Shown here one piece after another: positions 11,401 through 24,261 of a DNA stretch of 64,000 nt. Origin of the DNA: Ziziphus jujuba (Eukaryota; Streptophyta; Magnoliopsida; Rosales; Rhamnaceae). The stretch spans positions 32,944,501-33,008,500 of the forward strand of contig NC_083382.1 of the NCBI RefSeq assembly GCF_031755915.1, in the 5' to 3' direction. The translations under genes and the position numbers were made by a program. Below the pieces are notes generated by a model. It was not told where the DNA came from. It ran no database searches and saw nothing but the letters and a program-made list of their open reading frames with translations. The stretch's first letter is position 1. Each line of letters starts with the position of its first letter.

Positions 11401-12611
11401 GGCACATGATAGACATCTTGCAGTTGAACTTGATGGCAACTAAAACGAGGCATGATTGCTGCCTTACCAACGTGAGCTATCGGCAATCTTGAGTCATTTG
11501 CCGTTACCACCATACGCCCTCCTTTATACTCTGTCATGCTTTGCAGCTTCTCTTTATCTCCCGTCATATGATTTGAACTTCCAGAGTCTATAATCCAATC
11601 ATTTTTATAATCAATGCGTCTAGGGATAACCACTGCGAGTGCCGTTTCCCTTTCTTGCATTGAACTTGAGCCATCCATGAGCTCAGCAGTAGCCAAAGAT
11701 GCTTCAACATCCCATTCATCTTCACTTATATTATTTTGAGGCTCTGGGATAACTATATTACTTTCTGTAAATTTCTTCCTTAGTCTACAGTTTTTAATAT
11801 AATGTCCTTTTCTTCCACAGTTGAAGCATCTTCCATCATCTCTTTTATTTTCAAAAAATCGTCCATTATTTCTTTTATTTTCTAAAAATTGTTGTCTATT
11901 TCTATTATTCCGTTGTTCTCCTCTAAAATCTTCTCCATGTTGATTTACCTTATTAAATTTTTGTTGTTTGGGTCGGCCTTTTCTTCTGCCGCTAAAGAGC
12001 GCTTCTTCATCGCTCTTTAGTGAGACCCCAGCCATTTGTTTGATCATATTTTCTTGATCAATAAGTAAATTTTCTAATTCAATCAATGAAGGTTGGACTG
12101 GCCAACCTTGAATGGCTGAAATAAATCCTTTAAATTCGGGTCTCAACCCATGTAAAATTATTCTCCTCATTCTAGATTCTGTAATAGGAGAACTAGGATC
12201 TAACTCAGTAATTTCGCGACTAAGAGTTTTTACCTTGTTGAAATATTTCTGGATTGTCATGTCGTGTTGTGTTGTTGACAGTAATTCACTCTCGAGAAGC
12301 TGCAACCTTGTGTCGTTCTTCCTTGAGAAGAGTCTTGCAAACGTGTCCCAGGCCTCTTTTGGCACTTCAGTATCCCGTATGTACTCCAACATCTCTTCTT
12401 CAACTGTAGATTTAAGGGCAAACATTGCCTTACCAGCTTTGACATTCCACTTCTTCAAAGCCTCAGCATCCTGTGGTTGCTCGACTTCACTGCCAGCTAT
12501 GATCTCCCAGAGATCTTGGCCCTTCAAATATGACTTCATGCACGTTGACCACGTGCCGTAATTCTGACTATTGAGCTTCTTAATACCTCCACCAACTTGA
12601 AGGTCTCCCAT
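8445..12611 (-). pseudogene. Copia gag-pol polyprotein, element 1 (two in-frame stops)
   Basis: One frame of 1389 codons running from an ATG at 12611 (AtaATGG context) to a TGA six bases inside the 3' LTR. Domains in order (numbered from a point nine codons before the ATG): UBN2-type gag (about 15-200), CCHC knuckle [14 protein letters not shown] (271-284), protease DSGSSNHM (D351), GAG-pre-integrase HHCC (H484, H489, C518, C521), integrase core (D548, D611, E647), reverse transcriptase with YVDD at 9414-9425, and RNase H. The polyprotein is interrupted by TAA at 10248-10250, between integrase and reverse transcriptase, and TAA at 9786-9788, in the conserved block before [13 protein letters not shown]. 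With both stops it should not make full-length pol. Sequence style suggests the Tork/Tnt1-like side of Copia; lineage is inference. Confidence 0.92.
8451..8460 (-). other. Copia polypurine tract (element 1)
   Basis: The minus strand reads TGAGGGGGAG directly before the 3' LTR. Identical tracts lie at 13217-13226 and 17983-17992. Confidence 0.85.
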
Positions 12612-12709
12612 TATGGTTGCTGAAAATTCCCGCAGCACTACGTAAACTTAGTCTTGACTGCGTGACCACGAACAAGAAGCTCCCACAAAGTCGAACTTGG
12701 ACCAACCAC

Positions 12710-12721
12710 GCTCTGATACCA
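12710..12721 (-). other. Primer binding site, Copia element 1
   Basis: TGGTATCAGAGC on the minus strand (tRNA-iMet), four bases inside LTR B. Confidence 0.9.
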
Positions 12722-12725
12722 AAAA

Positions 12726-13216
12726 TGTTGGAGACAGAGGACTAAAGGAGAAACCAAGAAAATTGATTTTTATTAATATAAAACAATTGGTACACTCTCA
12801 CGTATAAAGAGAGCAACACACTCACTCACACAAATGAGCAACACACACTAACACACTCACACTCACTTTATTTTTGACTTACACTAGGACACAAAACACC
12901 TTTTCACACTTTCTCACTCAAAGGACACACACTCACACTCACACGTACAACACTCTCTCTTTTTTCTATTGCTATGGACATGACACCTAACTCATACATC
13001 ATCACCTATTTATAGAAGAGAAAGTAGGTTGTAGATACTTCTAGAAATATTTAATTATAGATATTTTTCTCACCACTTCCAAGGCACTAGTTGTTCTCCA
13101 TTTTTAAAGAGAAAACAAGATAACTCTAGATTCTTCTAGGGAGCTAAGTCGGAAGAGAAAATAAGATAACTCTAGATTCTTCTAGGGAGCTAAGTCGGCA
13201 TTGATATTTATCAATA
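12726..13216 (-). repeat. Copia LTR B, shared by elements 1 and 2
   Basis: 491 bp. It is flanked on the left by the primer site of element 1 and on the right by the polypurine tract of element 2, so it serves both. TATA-like run at about 13006-13016 on the minus strand. I see no difference from LTR C. Confidence 0.9.
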
Positions 13217-16200
13217 CTCCCCCTCAATGTCGACTCTCTTGATTGATTCTCTATTCACCATGTTGAGCATTTCTCTTAACTTTGTAAGCTTGGTAATATT
13301 GAGTGCTTTAGTGAATAAGTCTGCCGCTTGATCTTCTGTTTTAACGTGTTGCATTTTAATTTCTTCTAGCAGTACTTTTTCTCTGATAAAATGATAATGT
13401 ATCTCCACATGTTTTGTCCTTGCATGAAATACCGGATTCTCCGCCAATTGTATTGCTGATTGGTTATCACAATGGAGAGAAACTGCATAGTCAACTTGTT
13501 GATGTAAATCTTTAAGTAGTTGTCTTAACCACATACCTTCTTGGCCTGCCATTGCAGCTGCTCTATATTCTGCTTCTGTAGTTGACAGAGACACAGTTGG
13601 TTGTCTTTTACTGCACCAAGATACTGCTCCTGAACCAAGGCTGAATATATATCCAGTAGTCGATCGTCGTGTATCATGATCTCCAGCATAGTCGGCATCA
13701 CAGTAACCAACCAACTTGCATTCCTCTCCTCTTTTATATAGAAGCCCCAAGTTTATAGTGCCTTTAACGTACCTTAATATTCGTCGGACTGCTTCCAAGT
13801 GAGGTTTCTTTGGACTTTGCATATACCGACTTACAACTCCAACTGCAAATGAAATATCTGGCCGCGTCAGTGTTAAATAGATAAGACTTCCTACCAATTG
13901 TTGGTACATAGTAGCATCCTCCAAGTCTTTTCCTTCATATGCAGATAGCTTAGCATTCACCTCCATTGGAGTTGATATTGGCTTGCAGTCCAACATTCCA
14001 AATTTTTGTAATAGATTCTTTGCATACTTTTGTTGACCAAGAAATAAACCTTTCTCTGTTCGGTCAACTTCGAGTCCAAGGAAGTGCTTGAGCTCCCCAA
14101 GTTCCTTCATCTGGAAGCGAACTGATAAATTTCTCTTTGTTTGAGAGATTTCATCTTCATGATCTCCTGTGATAATTAAATCATCCACATATACAAGCAC
14201 TACTGCTAGTTTTGTTCCTTCAGTCTTCACAAATAAACTAGAATCTGCAGAAGATACTATATATCCACTTTGAAGAAGGAACTCTGCAATCTTACCGTAC
14301 CATGCCCGCGGAGCTTGTTTTAGACCATAAAGTGCCTTCCTTAGCTTGCACACGTACTCTGGATTAGTTTTGCTTTCAAAACCCTTTGGCTGTATCATAT
14401 AAATTTCTCTGTCTAGATCTCCATTCAAGAAGGCATTCTTCACGTCCATCTGCCACAGCTTCCAGTCTTTACTTGCTGCAAGTGCTAGTAGAACACGTAC
14501 GGTAGTGATCTTTGCTACTGGACTAAACGTCTCATCATAGTCTAGTCCATATTACTGTGAGAATCCTCGTGCGACTAAACGAGCTTTATATCTTTCAATT
14601 GATCCATCATGATGAGTTTTTATCTTGTAAACCCATTTACAGGATATGGGTTTGACAGTTTTAGGTTTAGGCACCAAATCCCAAGTTTGATTTTGATTTA
14701 ATGCAGAAATTTCTTCTTCCATAGCCTTTCTCCATTCATGATATTTAGATGCTTCTTCATATGATGTAGGTTCTTTTATATCCTCCATTTCTGTTATTAC
14801 TACATTAGCGTACCTGGGATTTGGTCTTCGTTGTCTACTCGATCTTCTTGGTTGTGGAGTTGTCTCTTCGTCATTTTGTTGAAGATTCGACCCGATGTTC
14901 TCTGGCATTCCTTGATGTACACCAGACCGCCAGGGACTTTGAGATGATATCGTAGGCTCGTCTGCTACAGTCGGCTCGTCTTCTCCTTCATTTGTTGGCT
15001 GGCATGCTTCATATTATTGTTCCCCCATATTTTGTTGCAGCTTGACCTCAATTTCCTTTGAATTTGGCAACTCTGTATTTTGAGGTGCCCACCAAGAAGA
15101 TGCTTCATCGAACACCACATTTCGTGAAGTATAACATCGTCCAGTATTAGGGTCACAACATCTCCACCCTTTTCTTTGGCTATCATATCCGACAAAAATG
15201 CATCTTATTGCCTTCTTATCAAACTTCATGCGTAAGTGAGAAGGCACAAACACATAGCAAACACAGCCAAAGATTCGAAAGTGGCTTACTGTGGGTTTTA
15301 TGTTCCACAGTTTTTCAAAGGGTGAGAGGAATTCTAACTTTGCTTGAGAGAGCCTATTAATCACATGAGCTGCTGTATTCATGCACTCAGCCCAAAATCT
15401 TCCTGGAACATTTTTCGCATGTAGCATGCTCCGACATGTTTCTGCAAGATGTCGGTTCTTTCTTTCCGCAATACCATTTTGTTGCGGAGTATTTGGACAC
15501 GTCAATTGATGTCTTATTTTGTATTCTCTTAAATATTGTATAAATTCTCTTGAGGTATATTCTCCCCCATTATCTGTGCGTAGGCATTGTATCCTTTTGC
15601 CTAATTCTCTTTCTACCTTTTCCTTAAATTGCTTAAATTTTGAAAAGGTCTCAGATTTTTCTTTCATAAAGAAAACCCAGACGTACCTTGAAAAATCGTC
15701 AATGAATGTCACCATATAATGCATGCCTCCAACTGATGACTGCTTGATACGCCCGAAGACATCAGAGTGAATGAGTTGCAGAGGCTCTTTTGCTTGGAAC
15801 TTTGAATCTTTAAATGGTAGTTGATGTGCTTTGCCGTATTGACACCCTGCACAGATTGTGTCGACACCGACATCGAGTTGGGGAAGACCCTTGAGCATTG
15901 ACTTTTTCATCATCACCTTCAACTTTTTGTAACTGACATGTCCTAACCGTGCGTGCCAAAGGTCTAATGTCTCGTTCCTTCTTGTCTTGTTTACGTAGGC
16001 AGACTCTGCTGACATCACATAGATAGATTCCAATCGCCGCCCCTTCATTGTTGGTGTACCAGAGATTTTAAGGTCTCGATACACCTTAACATCCTCAGGT
16101 CCAAACAATACATAATTTCCTGAAGATGTTAGTTGAGCTACTGACAGCAAATTCTTCTTCATTCCTGGCACATGATAGACATCTTGCAGTTGAACTTGAT

Positions 16201-17377
16201 GGCAACTAAAACGAGGCATGATTGCTGCCTTACCAACGTGAGCTATCGGCAATCTTGAGTCATTTGCCGTTACCACCATACGCCCTCCTTTATACTCTGT
16301 CATGCTTTGCAGCTTCTCTTTATCTCCCGTCATATGATTTGAACTTCCAGAGTCTATAATCCAATCATTTTTATAATCAATGCGTCTAGGGATAACCACT
16401 GCGAGTGCCGTTTCCCTTTCTTGCATTGAACTTGAGCCATCCATGAGCTCAGCAGTAGCCAAAGATGCTTCAACATCCCATTCATCTTCACTTATATTAT
16501 TTTGAGGCTCTGGGATAACTATATTACTTTCTGTAAATTTCTTCCTTAGTCTACAGTTTTTAATATAATGTCCTTTTCTTCCACAGTTGAAGCATCTTCC
16601 ATCATCTCTTTTATTTTCAAAAAATCGTCCATTATTTCTTTTATTTTCTAAAAATTGTTGTCTATTTCTATTATTCCGTTGTTCTCCTCTAAAATCTTCT
16701 CCATGTTGATTTACCTTATTAAATTTTTGTTGTTTGGGTCGGCCTTTTCTTCTGCCGCTAAAGAGCGCTTCTTCATCGCTCTTTAGTGAGACCCCAGCCA
16801 TTTGTTTGATCATATTTTCTTGATCAATAAGTAAATTTTCTAATTCAATCAATGAAGGTTGGACTGGCCAACCTTGAATGGCTGAAATAAATCCTTTAAA
16901 TTCGGGTCTCAACCCATGTAAAATTATTCTCCTCATTCTAGATTCTGTAATAGGAGAACTAGGATCTAACTCAGTAATTTCGCGACTAAGAGTTTTTACC
17001 TTGTTGAAATATTTCTGGATTGTCATGTCGTGTTGTGTTGTTGACAGTAATTCACTCTCGAGAAGCTGCAACCTTGTGTCGTTCTTCCTTGAGAAGAGTC
17101 TTGCAAACGTGTCCCAGGCCTCTTTTGGCACTTCAGTATCCCGTATGTACTCCAACATCTCTTCTTCAACTGTAGATTTAAGGGCAAACATTGCCTTACC
17201 AGCTTTGACATTCCACTTCTTCAAAGCCTCAGCATCCTGTGGTTGCTCGACTTCACTGCCAGCTATGATCTCCCAGAGATCTTGGCCCTTCAAATATGAC
17301 TTCATGCACGTTGACCACGTGCCGTAATTCTGACTATTGAGCTTCTTAATACCTCCACCAACTTGAAGGTCTCCCAT
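13211..17377 (-). pseudogene. Copia gag-pol polyprotein, element 2 (same two stops)
   Basis: Translated blocks are identical to element 1, including the stop between integrase and reverse transcriptase (15014-15016) and the stop in the early reverse-transcriptase block (14552-14554). The shared lesions show that the copies come from one already defective element or one duplication event, not from two separately active parents. Domain order and active-site residues are as in element 1. Confidence 0.92.
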
Positions 17378-17475
17378 TATGGTTGCTGAAAATTCCCGCA
17401 GCACTACGTAAACTTAGTCTTGACTGCGTGACCACGAACAAGAAGCTCCCACAAAGTCGAACTTGGACCAACCAC

Positions 17476-17487
17476 GCTCTGATACCA
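17476..17487 (-). other. Primer binding site, Copia element 2
   Basis: TGGTATCAGAGC on the minus strand, four bases inside LTR C. Confidence 0.9.
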
Positions 17488-17491
17488 AAAA

Positions 17492-17982
17492 TGTTGGAGA
17501 CAGAGGACTAAAGGAGAAACCAAGAAAATTGATTTTTATTAATATAAAACAATTGGTACACTCTCACGTATAAAGAGAGCAACACACTCACTCACACAAA
17601 TGAGCAACACACACTAACACACTCACACTCACTTTATTTTTGACTTACACTAGGACACAAAACACCTTTTCACACTTTCTCACTCAAAGGACACACACTC
17701 ACACTCACACGTACAACACTCTCTCTTTTTTCTATTGCTATGGACATGACACCTAACTCATACATCATCACCTATTTATAGAAGAGAAAGTAGGTTGTAG
17801 ATACTTCTAGAAATATTTAATTATAGATATTTTTCTCACCACTTCCAAGGCACTAGTTGTTCTCCATTTTTAAAGAGAAAACAAGATAACTCTAGATTCT
17901 TCTAGGGAGCTAAGTCGGAAGAGAAAATAAGATAACTCTAGATTCTTCTAGGGAGCTAAGTCGGCATTGATATTTATCAATA
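17492..17982 (-). repeat. Copia LTR C, shared by element 2 and the truncated element 3
   Basis: 491 bp, apparently identical to LTR B. Right of it the internal region of a third element begins with the same polypurine tract. Confidence 0.9.
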
Positions 17983-18979
17983 CTCCCCCTCAATGTCGAC
18001 TCTCTTGATTGATTCTCTATTCACCATGTTGAGCATTTCTCTTAACTTTGTAAGCTTGGTAATATTGAGTGCTTTAGTGAATAAGTCTGCCGCTTGATCT
18101 TCTGTTTTAACGTGTTGCATTTTAATTTCTTCTAGCAGTACTTTTTCTCTGATAAAATGATAATGTATCTCCACATGTTTTGTCCTTGCATGAAATACCG
18201 GATTCTCCGCCAATTGTATTGCTGATTGGTTATCACAATGGAGAGAAACTGCATAGTCAACTTGTTGATGTAAATCTTTAAGTAGTTGTCTTAACCACAT
18301 ACCTTCTTGGCCTGCCATTGCAGCTGCTCTATATTCTGCTTCTGTAGTTGACAGAGACACAGTTGGTTGTCTTTTACTGCACCAAGATACTGCTCCTGAA
18401 CCAAGGCTGAATATATATCCAGTAGTCGATCGTCGTGTATCATGATCTCCAGCATAGTCGGCATCACAGTAACCAACCAACTTGCATTCCTCTCCTCTTT
18501 TATATAGAAGCCCCAAGTTTATAGTGCCTTTAACGTACCTTAATATTCGTCGGACTGCTTCCAAGTGAGGTTTCTTTGGACTTTGCATATACCGACTTAC
18601 AACTCCAACTGCAAATGAAATATCTGGCCGCGTCAGTGTTAAATAGATAAGACTTCCTACCAATTGTTGGTACATAGTAGCATCCTCCAAGTCTTTTCCT
18701 TCATATGCAGATAGCTTAGCATTCACCTCCATTGGAGTTGATATTGGCTTGCAGTCCAACATTCCAAATTTTTGTAATAGATTCTTTGCATACTTTTGTT
18801 GACCAAGAAATAAACCTTTCTCTGTTCGGTCAACTTCGAGTCCAAGGAAGTGCTTGAGCTCCCCAAGTTCCTTCATCTGGAAGCGAACTGATAAATTTCT
18901 CTTTGTTTGAGAGATTTCATCTTCATGATCTCCTGTGATAATTAAATCATCCACATATACAAGCACTACTGCTAGTTTT
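17977..18979 (-). pseudogene. Copia pol C-terminal fragment, element 3
   Basis: Carries reverse transcriptase from just before the YVDD box (the block [17 protein letters not shown]) through RNase H to the normal stop. Everything upstream (gag, protease, integrase, first part of reverse transcriptase) is missing. The frame stays open for 21 further codons into unrelated flanking DNA up to 19041, an accidental chimaeric N-terminus. Confidence 0.9.
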
Positions 18980-19041
18980 ATAGAATCTATGAGCGAGGCC
19001 GACATTCTCCTTCTGGGAGCAATTTGTGGACTCCCAGACAA

Positions 19042-21436
19042 ACGAGTATATATGATGTTACTCTATTCGCAATCAATGTAATTTCCTAATTAAGCCAAAG
19101 AAACTTTTAAAGGAGAATTATTGACTCTGACTTCAAAAATGAGCCCCAAAAAAAATGTTTATTTATATAAGTAATGGAATAATAAATGGTTAACTCATAA
19201 CGAACTCTTTTATTTACATAAATGTACCCATTTTAAAGAAAAAGCATTAGATTTGAGGGAAAAAAAATCCCCACTAAATTGTCATCTAAACAATAAAGGA
19301 TTCAATATATACATCTATATATATATATATATATACACACTGATAGAAACAAAGAAATTCATGTTTGATTCTCGGGTTTGATTGCATATGTAAATTAAAT
19401 TAAGACCTTTCTATAATGATCCGTTCATGAGTATGAAAAAATTTCAATGATTAGACAGTGAATCCTCCTATCGGGCTTGAAATATGAGTTGAGGTATGAT
19501 AATTAAGATGGGCACATGGACAAATTAACAAAAGTCAAAGTTGAGATCCAAAAAGGAAGCACATCTTTTTCAAAGGCTGAGCAAGCATGAGCATGACTGA
19601 TTTGGAAAGAAAACATTTTTTTTTTTAACATTTTTCCCTTAAATTAACATCCTTTTTTGCTAAAAAATAGTAAACAATTATTAATCTTCCCAGTTTGCCA
19701 TCAGTGCAGAGATGGAGGTCAGAACCTTGCATTATTATTATAATTTTTTTATATATGGTCATTTAGTCATGAATATACAGTTAGTTGAAGGACTTCATTA
19801 AAAATGTGACGGTTTCTTTAGCTTAGATAGCAAGAATATTTGAATGATATATCTATGTGAGGTTCGTTAATGTGGTTGGTTTTATTTTTTGTTTTATTTT
19901 TTTTTAATTCTAAATGTTTGTAATTTGTTTATTTCAAGTATTAGTTAAAGTTTTTTAGACTATAAAAGCAAACTATAAAGTTAAGAAGGAAAAATAAAAA
20001 CATAAACACCAAATTGAACATAATTTCAAATTGTTTTTTATTTTTAATATTTGTTTTTCTTTAAAAATTTGTAATTGTTTAAAATGTCCGACAAATTATA
20101 ATCATGATCAACTAACACATGAGATAAGAAAATTAGACACAATTTAAATAGAAAAAATAATAATAATAGTAATAATAATAATAATAATAAAACTAACCAC
20201 ATTATACCTATATACCACATTCACATTCCTCTTTTGAACTGAAATAGAACTTTCGTTAATTAAAAGTATATGTTATCACATTGAAGTATATATGGTGATT
20301 GAACTTTTGTTGTCTTATTTGCTACTCATGTTTGCAAAAGTAAAATGAAATTATTTGTTGCTGATCACTTTTATGTATAATATATCCTCTCGCGATTTGA
20401 TGCATACAATTATTTGTTTGATGCAGCCAGAGGATCTCTGCTTCTTTTTTCCTTGTTCATCTAGGTTGTTGAATTTGAGGGTTGGAAGAGAAAATGAAAT
20501 TCTTTCCATGTGATTTTTAAAAGACAATGGATCCAACTGTCGGAGGCATAAAAGAACAATGATTAAAAGTATATAAAATGGTCCATAAATCTTCATCCAT
20601 TAATCATGAATTATTTTAAATGTTGGAAATGGATGCTGAGTACCCAATGAATTCCAATGAACCCATAAAAGTTCCTTTTGATTAAATCTTGGAAACCTTT
20701 AATCATATGCCTTTCATTTTTTAAAGTCTAAAAAGGTTCGCTGATTGGAAGGACATGCTAACATTTAAATACAGCTTACTAAAAGGCTAAGATATTTTTG
20801 TGTATGCATGATAATCATTGTTGTTTTTTGTTAATTAATAAGCTAATTAAGATAAGTAGTTCTGAGTTAGAAAAGAGAAGTACTTCTAATCGCATCAAAA
20901 GATTCAATATGGTCTACTAAAAGGCAAAATTGTTCTATACATGCATCGAAGCATGTGAGCGATGGTGCACATGCATCCGAAGTTCTAAGGGTGCAAAAGA
21001 GAACAAAACAAGAAAGGCAGTTGAATTATTTCGGGCCCCAGCTCTATGTCTACTGCGCACTCCAAAACAAAAAGAAAATTGAAAAAATTTTGTGGTTGTT
21101 TTAATTAAAGATTCTTTGATGAGCAGACGTGCGGTTTAGTCTTTGTACTGCGTGCAACTGCACATAATTATTTGTACGGACATTATCATGACCCACCTAT
21201 GATTTAAAATTCTATATCCTATAAAGTGAAGTTGATCTAGTGCGAATTTTTCACACACACAAGGAGATTAAAAGAGGGAGGGAAAAAAAAAAAAAAAAAA
21301 AAAAACATGTAACAAAAGTTAAAAATATTATTGCGGAGTCAAAAATCTTTGAGGTTCCTAGACAATGCATTAACTTTTATCATATTGCTGAAAGCAATTT
21401 GTTTAAAAATTAAAGAATTTAGATCAACCAGATTTA
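19042..21436. other. Non-coding AT-rich stretch of S2
   Basis: No supported gene. Contains an (AT)n run near 19316-19334, a TAA-type microsatellite near 20157-20188 and a poly-A near 21283-21305. ORFs such as 20351-20596 have no recognisable domain. The matching stretch in copy 2 is 46630-49022. Confidence 0.5.
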
Positions 21437-21442
21437 AGATCT

Positions 21443-21570
21443 TTGCCCTCGGTTCGGTTCCAATCTATTTCTTTTGCTTGGATACGAAGATATTGCAACC
21501 AGCTAGCTCATTTAATTGCGCGATGGGGTACCACTAGTAACTATTTTCTTCCTATTTCCTCTTTGTTAAA
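21443..21570 (+). pseudogene. RNase H-like tail of a LINE-type element (remnant), S2 copy 1
   Basis: A short open stretch translates to a segment with SFAWIRRYCNQLAHLIARWG. This resembles the C-terminal strand and helix of the plant RVT_3/RNase H-like domain, where a W-x-R-R-x-x-N-x-x-A-H-x-x-A-R pattern is common. Sequence on the 5' side has stops in every frame, so only the tail is recognisable. The assignment rests on one motif. Confidence 0.45.
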
Positions 21571-21639
21571 CTCGACAACTTTTGTAAACACTATGAAACA
21601 GGATTGTAGTTCCTTTATTACAACTTGATCATTTTGGCA

Positions 21640-23479
21640 ACATGCTGTTGTATGATTGCCTTATTATTATTATTATTATTAATATAACACCCCCTTTCAA
21701 GTAAAAATAAAAATAAATAAATAAATAAATAAAGAGCATTAATTAAACTAAAAAATCCTAAAAATAAAAATAATAAATAGAGATATTTGTATGATATGGA
21801 TGATGTTGCATGATACGTGATGATGACGTAATTGGTTCTAACATAGGGATGCCAACGAGGCTGGTTGAGGATGGAGCGGCCATTTCCATGTCCTGTCCCA
21901 CCCCCTAAAACTACTCTTATATCTGCCCTATAACTCAGTTTTTTTCAATATGGTGAAACGGCAATTCCCCATTTCCCCATTATAAAAAAAAATAAGTAAA
22001 AATTAATAAAAATATTTTTAACAAAAACTATAAGTGTTTTTAAAACTATGTTATACATTCATAGAATTTATTCACAATTATTAACATAATTATATTTAAG
22101 TATAAAAAATAAAAAATATATTTTATTAATAATATATATGTATAAATGGGCTGGTATGGGGCAGAGAATATAATCCTTGTCTCCGCCCTAAACCCAATCC
22201 GAATATGAGGTTTTGTCCCGTCTCTAACTCGTTAAAGGTAGATTTCCACGGAGATCGAGGAATACAAGGTAAATTGTCATCTCTATTCTAACAAGAATTG
22301 GATGATGCAGCATGACACCATTAGCTCTTACCTAAACACTTCTCTTTTTCATTTCACAATCTTTTGAAATTATTCGGCAATTGCGGATTGTGTTGGGTTT
22401 AGTTCAATTGCTTTATAGGTTGGATCCAAATTTTCCATAAATTTTGGGTTTTTTAACCTAATATGTCAAAGATTTGAGCATCTAAATAAAAGATACACTC
22501 AAAAAGAAAATGTCGATATCAATAAAGATGTAGAGGATCCAATTTTATAAAAATATCGATGAAAATATCGATAACACAAGAATTTCAGTATCATTATAGA
22601 AACATTTTATATTTTATTAAAAATTTAACAATTTTCATTCAAACCATTTAAAAATGTTAAATCTATTAATAATGCATCATTTATAATGATCAAACTTTCT
22701 AAAATAGCAAGCAAATAATAAATCTATAATATATAAGATGAATATATTATTGCCATATCAATTATTAGTATAATTGAAAGAATTAAAAAAAAAAATTTAA
22801 CTATCATGTTTACTATTCAGAACAATTATTTTAAAAATTTCAGATACAAGAAGTTGAAAAGTTTATTAAATGACAAATTATTAAATTTGCTCGTTAATTT
22901 ATTTTTGTAAGATTCATTATTTATATAATACTATATATATATATATATATATATTGTTGTTCATGTTCTTGTTACCATTAATATTTTTAATTTAAAGCGT
23001 TTAAATTATTTTTAATAAAGAGAAATTATTATCACTGCTTAAATTATTTATAACATTAGTTGACCATTTATAGCTAAAATTGACAAACACATCTATAAAG
23101 ATAAAGTGATTATTACTTAAGTAAATAACTTTTTTTGCATTATTATTTTTTTCAAAATTTATTATTAATTTTTCATGGTATCCATGTTTATGCAATTATA
23201 TTTATTTAAGAACGCTTTATTTTTTATCCAAAAAAAAAAAAAAAAAAAACTTTTATTTCTAGACACTAACCATTCATTTAGTATAGGTGAGTTAGCAGGC
23301 TATACATTTAAAATGAGATGAATCCAAAACGGGCGTAACTCAACGGCCCAAATATCAAATCCATCCCATTAAGGTTTCTTATCATCTTCTTCACCTTAGC
23401 CTATATCCATGACATCAGGAAAAGATTTTCTTTCCCGCCACGTTCCACGTTGGAGATGGCAATTTTCCAATAACCTTCG
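21640..23479. other. Non-coding AT-rich stretch of S2
   Basis: No gene recognised. Contains ATT and AATA microsatellites (about 21661-21735), an (AT)n run near 22933-22953 and a poly-A at 23229-23250. The poly-A marks the point where identity between the S2 copies drops. Matching region in copy 2: 49230-51066. Confidence 0.5.
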
Positions 23480-24222
23480 TAAGGCCTAATTACACAAACT
23501 TGGGGCCCCTTGCTCCGGGAATAACAATTATATTAGGGAGAATATCATCATAAGTCTTGAAATTATTTTGTTAGTGGCACTTAGTTTCCTATTTTTTTTT
23601 TAATTATATCCTGAACGTGCTGATTTGTGCTGATTTGTTACATTGTTAGACACAAATAAAAGTGTTCAACTACTGGAACTATCCACTTTATCTGTTACGT
23701 TGTTATTTACTAATTAATTTTTCAACAAAAATTACGCTACCATGAAAGATCAAAATAAAATTTTGATATAGTTGTAAATACTACAAATAGAATAAAAAAA
23801 AACTATTAAATATATTCTTTAATAAAACAAATATTTTTTATTAATAAATAATTTAAAAATATATTTAAAATATTTTTTAATAAAAATTATAAAAATAAAA
23901 TTGAAAAAGTGTTTTATCTTTTGGAATATTTCGAAAGAGATAAAAAATTTAAAATATATAAAAATTATTTATTAATAATTTTATTTTTAAAATCAAATGT
24001 CATTTAGTAAAGTTTCATTTTATTTCCTTCATTTATTTATTAAAATATATATATATATATATATATATATTTTTTTTAATTTGTGGGAATAATTTATAAA
24101 GTAAAAAAAAAGTATTAAAATGAAAAGGTTTTTAAGTAATTTGACATAGAAATGCAGTATGAGTAGAAATTTTTTGTTGTGTAAAAAGATGCACTCTGTT
24201 TTTTATTTTTTTATTGAGTTTT
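23480..24222. repeat. Direct repeat R1 (flank of a 7-kb block), S2 copy 1
   Basis: Begins TAAGGCCTAATTACA and shares about 700 bp with 31264-31945 at perhaps 85 percent. Shared blocks include TTATATTAGGGAGAATA, CATAAGTCTTGAAATTATTT and AAATGCAGT. Same orientation, no TG/CA ends, and no coding content seen. Confidence 0.7.
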
Positions 24223-24261
24223 TTTATTAAGTTCTTGTTGTTTGGTTTTTCGAGCTCTTAA

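Larger units (their letters stand above)
7938..18979 (-). mobile_element. Tandem Ty1/Copia array: three LTRs, two full internal regions and one truncated
   Basis: Reading left to right: LTR (7938-8450), internal (8451-12725), LTR (12726-13216), internal (13217-17491), LTR (17492-17982), and a partial internal ending at 18979. The period is 4766 bp and the internal copies look identical. Neighbouring elements share LTRs, the signature of unequal recombination between LTRs or internal regions rather than independent insertions. The third internal region stops inside the reverse-transcriptase domain, where it meets segment S2. No target duplication can be tested because the right end is lost. 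An assembly error could mimic such a perfect array. Confidence 0.92.
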
